A stretch of DNA of 32,099 nt from a virus. Numbering within the stretch: the first letter of the stretch is position 1; each line of letters starts with the position of its first letter. A program made the translations under genes and the position numbers. Positions 13,443-20,996 of this stretch are shown piece by piece. The DNA lies in the IMG/VR virus record IMGVR_UViG_3300044633_000263, positions 1 to 32,099 of that record; one strand, written 5' to 3'. The notes under the pieces are model-generated. The model searched no databases. It worked only from the letters and a program-made list of their open reading frames with translations, and had not been told where the DNA came from.

Positions 13443-14182
13443 AAGTAATACAGTCGGGACATCTCGGTGATTTGATTTATTCACTTACGGCAACCAAGCG
13501 AGTTGCGGAGTTGCACGGTGCAGTAGATTTCCACATAGGATTCCGTGAGCAGAATACTGTTTCCGGTCATCCAAGCGGAGGATACTGTATGAACTTAAAA
13601 TCATACGAATACATCAAACCTTTGCTTGAGCATCAATCGTACATTAAAAGCGTTGAGATGCACTCACACCCCGACATTGATTATGACTTTGATAAGTTTA
13701 GGAATCACAGGTTGAATCTCGCTGCTGGTGATTTGAGGCGTAATCAGTTTCTTGTGTACCCCGAATTAATGTCCGACCTTCACGAACCTTGCATTGAAGC
13801 GACTGAACCTATCCCATACTTTGCGGACAAGATACTTTTGAACTTCACATCTCGGTATCGCAATTACGACATCAACTATTTCCCACTCAAAGAACACAAG
13901 TGCGTTTTCTTTGGATACGAAGATGAGTACATTGCATTCACCGATAGATGGCAGTTAGATTGTGAACTATTGAAATGTCAAGATGCTTTGATGTTGGCAA
14001 CTATTGTCGGCAGTTGCAAGGCATTCATCGGAAATCAGTCAAGCACCTACGCAATCGCAGAGCAAATGAAAGTTAAACGATTGCTTGAGATATGCGTTCA
14101 CTCAATGAATGTCATCCCCATCAACAATGGCTTTGACTATGTAACGAATCAAGCTTTTAATCACCTACTGAAAACTCTATGA
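13439..14182 (+). CDS. Glycosyltransferase, GT9/GT-B-like
   Basis: 247 aa. The N-terminal VIQSGHLGDLIYSLTATKR (residues 3-21) resembles the 'GxLGDxxxxLPxxxxL' start of GT9 (ADP-heptose:LPS heptosyltransferase-like) enzymes. Near the end, FIGNQSSTYAIAEQMKVKRLLEI resembles the second-domain 'GxxSxxxxlAxaxgxPxixl' nucleotide-sugar binding part. It would move a sugar from an activated donor to an unknown acceptor, perhaps phage DNA, a phage protein or host LPS. It is coupled by ATGA overlap to the next glycosyltransferase. Its location between terminase subunits is unusual. Confidence 0.7.
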   Translation: MKVIQSGHLGDLIYSLTATKRVAELHGAVDFHIGFREQNTVSGHPSGGYCMNLKSYEYIKPLLEHQSYIKSVEMHSHPDIDYDFDKFRNHRLNLAAGDLRRNQFLVYPELMSDLHEPCIEATEPIPYFADKILLNFTSRYRNYDINYFPLKEHKCVFFGYEDEYIAFTDRWQLDCELLKCQDALMLATIVGSCKAFIGNQSSTYAIAEQMKVKRLLEICVHSMNVIPINNGFDYVTNQAFNHLLKTL

Positions 14183-15168
14183 AATTACTGATATTAACTG
14201 ACGGAATGAATGGTGTTGTTTACCACCGACTATTCACGCCACACTTACGGATGCAACTTGACGGACAAGCGGATGTCAGCGTTTGCCAATCACAAGAGGA
14301 ATGGCTCACACTTGATTACACCCAATTTGATGTGATCATCTTCTCACGATGGCTTGGTGCAAAGCATTATGATGTGTTGAAGAAGATTGCTGATTCAGGC
14401 ACTCCCTATGTCGTGGACATTGACGATTATTGGGTGCTACCAAAATACAACCCTGCATATTGGAACTATCGCAAAGGAATCAAGCAAGGCGTAAAGGATG
14501 CCATCAATTACGCTGATGCGGTGATCACCACAACTCCAGCACTTGCCAAAGAGATTCGGCAAATCAACGAGAATGTGACTGTTGTTTCCAATTGCCTTGA
14601 CCTAACCCACAAGCAATGGGAAGCCGAACCCTTTCAGCGTTCTGAGAAAATCAAAGTCGGATGGGTTGGTGGAGTTACACACGAGGAGGACTTGAAGCTC
14701 ATTGCTGAGGAGATCAAAGGAATGGACATTGAGTTCTACATCTGCGGTTATACACCAGGAGAGATTTGGAATCGGATTGCCAAGAGTATGCCTGATGCTA
14801 AGATTGTTGAAGGCACAACCGTGTTTGAATATGGTGAGGTGTACAAGCACTTTGATATCGTGGTTGCACCCTTGCAAAATACCAAGTTCAACAACTGCAA
14901 ATCTGAGCTGAAAATACTGGAAGCGAGTGCCTACAAAAAGCCAATCATTTGTTCTGCCGTCTTGCCTTACCTCTATCACACCGCAAACGATGGGGTGCTA
15001 TTTCTTCCACGCAATCAATGGAGATCAGGCATTCAGAAGTTGATTGATGCCGGGCATTCAGTTCGTCAGTCAATGGGTCAAAGCAACTACGACTATTGCA
15101 ACAAGCATCACAACCTTGCACTCCACAACTTGACGAGAATGTCGGTGTATCAAAGCTTATGCAAATAA
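14179..15168 (+). CDS. Glycosyltransferase, GT-B (GT1/GT4-like)
   Basis: 329 aa. N-terminal Rossmann start MKLLILTDGMNGVVYHRLF, FDVIIFSRW and YVVDIDDYWVLPKYN, then GWVGGVTHEEDLKLI (about 160-174) and KSELKILEASAYKKPIICS (about 245-263), which is the E-x7-E-type donor site of GT4-like enzymes (consensus KxxLKixEamAxgkPVVas). It probably acts in the cytoplasm with the preceding GT9-like enzyme to build or attach a glycan. The ATG at 14179 overlaps the preceding stop by 4 bp and the 3' end overlaps the terminase gene by 10 bp. Confidence 0.85.
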   Translation: MKLLILTDGMNGVVYHRLFTPHLRMQLDGQADVSVCQSQEEWLTLDYTQFDVIIFSRWLGAKHYDVLKKIADSGTPYVVDIDDYWVLPKYNPAYWNYRKGIKQGVKDAINYADAVITTTPALAKEIRQINENVTVVSNCLDLTHKQWEAEPFQRSEKIKVGWVGGVTHEEDLKLIAEEIKGMDIEFYICGYTPGEIWNRIAKSMPDAKIVEGTTVFEYGEVYKHFDIVVAPLQNTKFNNCKSELKILEASAYKKPIICSAVLPYLYHTANDGVLFLPRNQWRSGIQKLIDAGHSVRQSMGQSNYDYCNKHHNLALHNLTRMSVYQSLCK

Positions 15169-16346
15169 ACTACACCCGACCATATCTAACCAACTATCAA
15201 AAAGACATCCTTGACTGCGATGCCCGTTTCACTATTACGGCTGCATCAACCAAGACCGGCAAGACCGCATCACATATCATTTGGCTCTTTGAACAAGCAC
15301 TCCAATGCAAGGATGGTCAGTCGGTGTGGTGGGTTGCTCCAGTTTACCAACAAGCGGAGATTGCATTCCGAAGGATGAAGAACCAAGTCACGGACAAGAA
15401 CTTCTTCATCAGCAACGAAACCAAACTATTGTTGACCTTACCAACGGGATCACGGATTGAATTCAAGTCAGGTGAGAAACCCGACAACTTGTATGGTGAT
15501 GATGTGTACGCTGCGGTGATTGATGAGGCATCAAGGATGCGTGAGGAATCGTGGTATGCCCTGCGTTCAACGCTGACTGCTACACAAGGCAAATGCAAAC
15601 TCATCGGGAATGTCAAAGGCAAAAAGAACTGGTTCTATAAATTAGGTGAACGAGCAAGGCAAGGAGAAGCCGAATACAAGTATTTCAAGATTACGGCATA
15701 CGATGCAGCAAGGGAAGGCATCATCTCGGAGAAAGAGATTGAACAAGCAAAGCGTGATCTACCTGATTATGTGTTTCGGGAATTATATCTTGCAGAACCA
15801 GCCGATGACAAGTCAAATCCGTTTGGCTTGGATGCAATCCGCAAATGTTACCGACCTATTTCATCAATGCCGGTTGTCGCTTGGGGTGTGGATTTGGCAA
15901 AGTATTCGGATTACACGGTGATCATCGGACTGGATGCAAACAACTGCGTGTGTTTCTGCGAAAGATTCCAAGCGGATTGGTCAGTCACTCAAGCGAGGAT
16001 TGTCAAACTGATTGGCAACACACCATCGTTTGTGGATAGCACAGGCGTTGGAGATCCTATCGTTGAACAACTCCAGCGACTTTGTCAAAGAGTCAAAGGA
16101 TTCAAGTTCACAAGCCAAAGCAAACAACAACTCATTGAAGGGTTGGTGATGTCGGTGCAACAAACCGATGTGTTCTTTCCTGAAGAACCGATTGGAAGTG
16201 AGATGGAGAACTTTGAATTTGAGTACACAAGAACGGGTGTGCGTTATACTGCACCGCCCGGACTACACGATGACTGTGTGATGGCTCTTGCACTTGCCGT
16301 TGATTGCAAAGCTCATAATAGACCAGGAACATTTTATTTCGCATAA
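15159..16346 (+). CDS. terL: Terminase large subunit
   Basis: 395 aa from the ATG at 15159, which gives a 10-bp overlap with the upstream gene; the start at 15096 lies deep within it. The ATPase part has Walker A STKTGKTA (K35, T36), a P-loop after the adenine segment YQKDIL, and Walker B YAAVIDEA (D122, E123). The RNase H-like nuclease part has D245 (GVDLAKYSD), D293 (FVDSTG), and D371/D372 (LHDDCVMALA). It is the ATP-driven motor that cuts concatemers and pumps DNA into the prohead through the portal. All key residues appear intact. Confidence 0.93.
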   Translation: MQINYTRPYLTNYQKDILDCDARFTITAASTKTGKTASHIIWLFEQALQCKDGQSVWWVAPVYQQAEIAFRRMKNQVTDKNFFISNETKLLLTLPTGSRIEFKSGEKPDNLYGDDVYAAVIDEASRMREESWYALRSTLTATQGKCKLIGNVKGKKNWFYKLGERARQGEAEYKYFKITAYDAAREGIISEKEIEQAKRDLPDYVFRELYLAEPADDKSNPFGLDAIRKCYRPISSMPVVAWGVDLAKYSDYTVIIGLDANNCVCFCERFQADWSVTQARIVKLIGNTPSFVDSTGVGDPIVEQLQRLCQRVKGFKFTSQSKQQLIEGLVMSVQQTDVFFPEEPIGSEMENFEFEYTRTGVRYTAPPGLHDDCVMALALAVDCKAHNRPGTFYFA

Positions 16347-16348
16347 CT

Positions 16349-16909
16349 ATGAATTGGAAAAACATAACCATCCACCAACTGCAAGAGATTCACTCTTGCC
16401 GTGATATGTCTGACCTTGAGAGGCAGATGAACATCCTTGCCATTGCTTTGAATCTTTCAATGGATGAGGTAGAGTCAATGACCCTTGACAAGCTCACAAT
16501 TGAGTTTGCAAAGTTGTCGTTCTTGAATGACCTACCCAAAGCACCGATTCAATTTATGTTCAAACTGCGTGGCAGATATTTCCGTTTAGCCAAAACGCCA
16601 AACGAGATGTGTGGACACCACTTCATTGAACTCCAGCAAGTATTCAACGGAGATGTCATTGAGTCGCTGAATAAGATTGTTGCCTTGCTTTCGGTTGAGG
16701 TGGATTTCTTTGGAAGGAACAAGAAGGTCGTTGATGCTCAGGCACACTATGAGGATAAGTGTGGATTGATGATGCACTTGCCCGTTCCACTTCCGTACAC
16801 CTATGCTCTTTTTTTTTTGGAAGTTTATCCCGAGTTATTGAAAAATATCCTTTGCTCTTTGACGGATCAGATGAAGGAGATGAAAGAGCAGTTGACCCAA
16901 GCCCAATAG
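16349..16909 (+). CDS. Tail assembly chaperone, zero-frame product (gpG-like)
   Basis: 186 aa. It begins MNWKNITIHQLQEIHSCRDMSDLERQ and has helical segments with ELQQVFNGDVIESLNKIVALL and TYALFFLEVYPELLKNILC near the slip site. In siphoviruses the gene in front of the tail tube/tape-measure block encodes two forms of a chaperone that coats the tape measure, the longer made by -1 frameshifting. Here the zero-frame ORF stops at 16909, while the overlapping -1 frame stays open to 17109. ATG at 16349 has the context ATAACTATG. Confidence 0.7.
   Translation: MNWKNITIHQLQEIHSCRDMSDLERQMNILAIALNLSMDEVESMTLDKLTIEFAKLSFLNDLPKAPIQFMFKLRGRYFRLAKTPNEMCGHHFIELQQVFNGDVIESLNKIVALLSVEVDFFGRNKKVVDAQAHYEDKCGLMMHLPVPLPYTYALFFLEVYPELLKNILCSLTDQMKEMKEQLTQAQ
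16809..16818 (+). other. Probable -1 programmed frameshift site (T10)
   Basis: Ten consecutive T at 16809-16818. In the zero frame the codons read CTT TTT TTT TTG, containing the slippery heptamers T-TTT-TTT and T-TTT-TTG. Slipping back one base joins the first 157 codons to the -1 frame, giving about 253 residues ending at 17109. The -1 frame has no ATG in the segment that follows the site until far downstream. Confidence 0.7.
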
Positions 16910-17109
16910 TTTGGCTGGAGATAGTTGACAAGATTGTCAAAGGTGATCGCACCAAATGGGATTTCATTCTTCAGATGCCTTTGATTGAGTTCTTGAATTC
17001 AATGGCATTCTACAAAGCCAAGACCAAAGAACGGCAGAAGCGTTTGGAGGATGCTGCCGGGAAAGGATTCAATCCCTACATCGTTGCTTGTTTGAATGAG
17101 ATGATTTGA
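16819..17109 (+). CDS. Tail assembly chaperone, -1 frame extension (gpGT-like)
   Basis: Codons read in the -1 frame after the T10 slip site, 96 residues: GSLSRVIEKYPLLFDGSDEGDERAVDPSP, then a helical part WLEIVDKIVKGDRTKWDFI, PLIEFLNSMAFYKAKTKERQKRL and a C-terminal PYIVACLNEM. The absence of a good start codon directly after the site argues that it is made as a fusion to the upstream product, not alone, but independent initiation at a GTG (16759) in the overlap is an alternative. In other phages the corresponding T domain binds tail tube subunits. Confidence 0.65.
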   Translation, partial: GSLSRVIEKYPLLFDGSDEGDERAVDPSPIVWLEIVDKIVKGDRTKWDFILQMPLIEFLNSMAFYKAKTKERQKRLEDAAGKGFNPYIVACLNEMI

Positions 17110-17136
17110 AACGAATGAGCCGTTTGGCTATTTTTT
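17105..17136 (+). promoter_or_regulatory. Possible late promoter and weak hairpin before distal-tail gene
   Basis: TTTG at 17105-17108 is 20 nt before TATTTTTT (17129-17136), the same geometry as the early promoters, with a poorer -7 box. The same stretch holds a small hairpin AGCC-GTTT-GGCT (17118-17129) followed by ATTTTTT, which could be a weak terminator. GCTATTT (17127-17133) is the start-proximal motif 6 nt before the GTG at 17140. Which of these works is not decided by sequence. Confidence 0.35.
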
Positions 17137-17139
17137 AGC

Positions 17140-18273
17140 GTGGCTCTATCAATCACCCAACAACCCGATTCGTACCATCCAGCATTCAATGACACAAACT
17201 TTGTGATCACGGAATCTTCAGGTGGTATCTACACGAAAGACAATTTCAAGTTTATTGCAAATGTCAAAGTTGCAGCGACATCCGTTGCTAAACTAAAAGC
17301 ACCCATCTACTTTGGAAGTACAAACAAGGGGGTGTTCAACATTGGTCGCATCCTTGAGAGTTATGTGAGCAACGATTGGAACTTTGCAGATACATCACCA
17401 AGCGGATGCACATCGTCCTTCTCGGATTACGAGGTGGAGTTTGGGTATGAGTATTCCGCATCAGCAACGGGAACAATCACGGAGTATCTTGATTTGACTT
17501 CCGCAACTGGAACTGTTTGGAATGCTGCCTTAAATCCCTTTGATTTGGTCACTTACGCACAAGCTCAATATCTTGCCACATCATCAAGTGCAAAGTTCTT
17601 GACAAATGTCAGAACGAGATACATCCATCGCACACAAAAGGATTGGCTCTATGCTTTGAAAGGTGATGCCACAAGCGTTGTAATTACCTACTCCGATGCA
17701 TCTACACAAACATTCACATTGCCTTCGTCTAAGGTCGTTAGAATACCTGTGGGAAGCCAACTAACAATACCAGGTGCAGCGACTTACTTTGATGTGGTCT
17801 TGAAACTTGGTGGAACTGAAAAATCGGAAACCTATCGCATCAACATAAAAGACGAGTGCAGTAAATACGAAACAACGGATATCTTCTTTATGAACCGACT
17901 CGGAGGATTTGATTCCTTCCGTTTCAATATGGTTAGACGAGATACATTTGAGGTTGCGAGAAAGCAATTCCAATCCAATCCATACTCACTCGGTGCGACA
18001 TACGGTTATGAAACAAGTGTTCGCACTCGTTCAAACTATCATACAACTGCAAGTCAGAAAGTGAAGCTCACATCCAATTGGATTGATGACACCGAAAGCG
18101 TTTGGTTGCGTGACCTAATTGAATCACCGGTGGTCTATATGTATGACGGCACTTTGTATGCAGTCAACATTGACAATGCAACCTACGAACAAAAGAAGGG
18201 TGTTCAGGACAAGTTGTTCAACCTTGAACTTGATGTTACCTTGTCGTTCGCTGACAAATCACAACGCTTATGA
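17140..18273 (+). CDS. Distal tail protein-like structural protein
   Basis: 377 aa with a GTG start at 17140. It is rich in beta structure (many S/T/Y, e.g. YEVEFGYEYSASATG, TYSDASTQTFTLP) and includes TDIFFMNRLGGFDSFRFNMVRR (about 248-269), a motif common to Bacteroidetes-phage tail proteins placed just before the hub. The C-terminal YDGTLYAVNIDNATYEQKKG fits the end of a beta-sandwich tail protein. It probably forms the tail tip ring between tube and hub. It overlaps the hub gene by 4 bp. Confidence 0.6.
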   Translation: MALSITQQPDSYHPAFNDTNFVITESSGGIYTKDNFKFIANVKVAATSVAKLKAPIYFGSTNKGVFNIGRILESYVSNDWNFADTSPSGCTSSFSDYEVEFGYEYSASATGTITEYLDLTSATGTVWNAALNPFDLVTYAQAQYLATSSSAKFLTNVRTRYIHRTQKDWLYALKGDATSVVITYSDASTQTFTLPSSKVVRIPVGSQLTIPGAATYFDVVLKLGGTEKSETYRINIKDECSKYETTDIFFMNRLGGFDSFRFNMVRRDTFEVARKQFQSNPYSLGATYGYETSVRTRSNYHTTASQKVKLTSNWIDDTESVWLRDLIESPVVYMYDGTLYAVNIDNATYEQKKGVQDKLFNLELDVTLSFADKSQRL

Positions 18274-20996
18274 TTAGGTTATTAGTTAACAACTCACCAG
18301 TTGACCTATCGGACAACTTTGACATTCTCATCTCCAAGTCAATTGCTGACATCAAGTCACCTGAAACAAGGTCAAGTGAGTGGACAAAGACGGTTGTCAT
18401 TCCTGGTACTCGTGCGAACAACAAACTATTTGGTCACATCTTTGAGGTTGAACAAACCATTCAAGGAACTACGCAGTTTGCACCCGATTTCAATCCGAAT
18501 AAGAAAGCAGATGTCGTGGTGTTGCTTGATGAGGTCGAGCAGTTGCGTGGATTCATCCGATTAATTCAAATCAATGTGCTTGATTCAACGGACATCCAAT
18601 ATGAATGTTCACTACACGGACAAACGGCTGATCTATTCACGACCATCGCAGACCGCAAATTGAATGTGTTGAACTTCAGCGAATACAATCACACATTGTC
18701 AAGTGGCACGGTGATAAATTCGTGGGATACAAGCATTATCAAGAACGCAACAACTCAAGCGTTTGCCTATGGTGAAGGTTATTTGTACGCCCTGATAGAC
18801 AAGGGATATTCAACGGTGAGAAACATCAATCGCTTTGATGTGCCATCAATGACTCCTTGCCTTTATGCAAAGACCATCGTTGACAAGATATTCACCAACG
18901 CTGGTTATTCATACACGAACGATTCATTCTTCAACAATGACCGATTCAAACGCTTAGTGATTCCACCACCAAACGGATTGCTTGTTGATGCAATCACATT
19001 GGAACAACGAAGGTTCAAAGCAGGTAGATCAAGCAGTCAACTTTTGCTAACTGGTGGTACATTGATTTTTGATGTTGATTCAGGTGGTAACTTTTACGAC
19101 AACGGCAATAACTACAACACAACTACCGGTGCTTACATTGTACCTGCTGGAGGGAACTATGTCTTTGAAGCATACTTGGAACTTTTGTTGAGTAACATAT
19201 TCCCGTCAATACTCACCACTACTTTCGGAATTGGTATTGGAATATATGTTAATGATAAGCTGATTAAAAAATCACTTGTTGGAAATACGATTGGAGGAAC
19301 TCGTGCGTATCACCTACATTTTGACTTGCAGAATCTACTGGTTGGAGATAGCGTCAAATTAAAAATGATGGGGGTGTATAATGTTGTTAATAACTATCAA
19401 TTAACTGATGCCCAATTCACATTGGCAATGGTTGTCAATTCATTCTTGGAAAACAACTGTACTGGGTTTAATTATGGGTATGGGTCAACAACGGATTTTG
19501 CTCAGTTCTTAAACTCCGAAGTCAAGCAATCCGATATGCTGATGAGCTTTGTCAAGATGTTCAACTTGTACATTGAACCAAGCCAAGACCAGCCGAAGAT
19601 ACTTCGCATCGTTCCCCGTGATGATTTCTACAATGGTGTGAATGTGGATTGGACAAAGAAGTTGGACTACTCGCAACCAGTTGAGATTGTTCCGATGGGT
19701 GATCTTGATGCAAACCCTTATGTTTTCACATACAAAGAGGGAGCAGATACATCCAACAAAGAATATCAAGAAATGTATCAATCAACTTATGGCTCACGCA
19801 CATACAAGATTGACAATGACTTTGTAAAAACGGAGAAGAAGATTGACATTGTGTTCTCGCCTACCCAAATCAAGAACTACAACAACAACCAAAAGAACTT
19901 TGTGTTGAGTTATGTGGAATCTGAGAAGGATGGTGATTTGAGGATAATGTATTATGGTGGTTTGCAATCCGATGTATATTGGGATTTGTTGTTGTTTTCA
20001 TATATGGATTCCATCGTATATCCGCAAACCAAATTGCCGATAACGATTCACTACGATTCAGTTACTGCACCGACCTTTGACATTCTATTTGGTATGCCGA
20101 AAGAATTGGGTGTTGGTGCTGGTTATCAATACGGCAATTTTAATCTTGTCACAAATTTCTATTATCGTTTCATCACGGAGATCACCAATAAGAACTCTAA
20201 AATTGTACGAGCTTATTTCAGAATCACACCATCGGATTGGTACAACTTGCGATTTAACAACTTGTATTTCTTTGAAGGTCAGTATTGGAGATTGAACAAG
20301 GTCAGCGATTACAATCCGGTTGAAGAAGGTGTTTATGAGTGCGAATTTCTTTTGGCTCAGTTCATCCCACCGGCAACACAAACCATAAAAGTGGTGGGTG
20401 CTGGAACGGCTGGAGGTGAGCAAGTAGAAACCTATGGTGATTTGTATCCAGCAGGTAACTTTCCATTCAAACCGGGCATCAAAGGCATCAGCGTTGGCAC
20501 AAGTCAAAGCGATGGAAGTGGTGTGTTTGTGGGAACGGGAATTGTCCAATCTCCAATCAACATCAACAACTCAGGACTTGGAGTGATTGACACCGTCTTT
20601 GGGGTGGGCGTTGATGGAAGTGTGGCTCTTGTCTGCACGGACTTTGAAGTCACCAAATCCGATACACTCTACATTGGAAACTTTGAGATGTATCCATCTT
20701 TTTTGAGTGGAGGTTCGGTCAAGACGGTAACGGCAAACACAACGGCAACAAAAGACGATAGATTGTTTTTGGTTGATACCACAAGTGGAAGCAAGACAAT
20801 CACCTTGCCTGATCCAACGGGTTTAAGCGGGAAACAATTTGTAGTGAAAAAATTAACTTCCGCACATACCATCACCGTTGATACAACTGGAACGGCAAAG
20901 ATTGACGGCGCGGATACACATTCAATCAATCAACATTGGGCATCACACATCTTTGAAACTGATGGCGTGGATTACTTCATAATAGCAGAAAAATAA
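18270..20996 (+). CDS. Tail hub / baseplate protein with C-terminal fibre-like domain
   Basis: 908 aa. The N-terminus (SPVDLSDNFDILISKSIADI, then SSEWTKTVVIPGTRANNKLF) is typical of hub proteins of Bacteroidetes siphoviruses, which sit at the tail tip. The middle (200-700) is beta-rich with many Tyr/Asn. The C-terminal ~95 residues (from KTVTANTTATKDDRL) form a compact module with SGSKTITLPDPTGLSGKQFVVKK and a final ETDGVDYFIIAE, like the receptor-binding modules of fibre proteins. It may therefore combine hub and host contact. The stop overlaps the tape-measure ATG (TAATG). Confidence 0.65.
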   Translation: MIRLLVNNSPVDLSDNFDILISKSIADIKSPETRSSEWTKTVVIPGTRANNKLFGHIFEVEQTIQGTTQFAPDFNPNKKADVVVLLDEVEQLRGFIRLIQINVLDSTDIQYECSLHGQTADLFTTIADRKLNVLNFSEYNHTLSSGTVINSWDTSIIKNATTQAFAYGEGYLYALIDKGYSTVRNINRFDVPSMTPCLYAKTIVDKIFTNAGYSYTNDSFFNNDRFKRLVIPPPNGLLVDAITLEQRRFKAGRSSSQLLLTGGTLIFDVDSGGNFYDNGNNYNTTTGAYIVPAGGNYVFEAYLELLLSNIFPSILTTTFGIGIGIYVNDKLIKKSLVGNTIGGTRAYHLHFDLQNLLVGDSVKLKMMGVYNVVNNYQLTDAQFTLAMVVNSFLENNCTGFNYGYGSTTDFAQFLNSEVKQSDMLMSFVKMFNLYIEPSQDQPKILRIVPRDDFYNGVNVDWTKKLDYSQPVEIVPMGDLDANPYVFTYKEGADTSNKEYQEMYQSTYGSRTYKIDNDFVKTEKKIDIVFSPTQIKNYNNNQKNFVLSYVESEKDGDLRIMYYGGLQSDVYWDLLLFSYMDSIVYPQTKLPITIHYDSVTAPTFDILFGMPKELGVGAGYQYGNFNLVTNFYYRFITEITNKNSKIVRAYFRITPSDWYNLRFNNLYFFEGQYWRLNKVSDYNPVEEGVYECEFLLAQFIPPATQTIKVVGAGTAGGEQVETYGDLYPAGNFPFKPGIKGISVGTSQSDGSGVFVGTGIVQSPININNSGLGVIDTVFGVGVDGSVALVCTDFEVTKSDTLYIGNFEMYPSFLSGGSVKTVTANTTATKDDRLFLVDTTSGSKTITLPDPTGLSGKQFVVKKLTSAHTITVDTTGTAKIDGADTHSINQHWASHIFETDGVDYFIIAEK

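Noticed and set aside
20085-20549. 154-aa open frame on the minus strand
   Set aside because: Antisense to the hub gene; low-complexity product without motifs.
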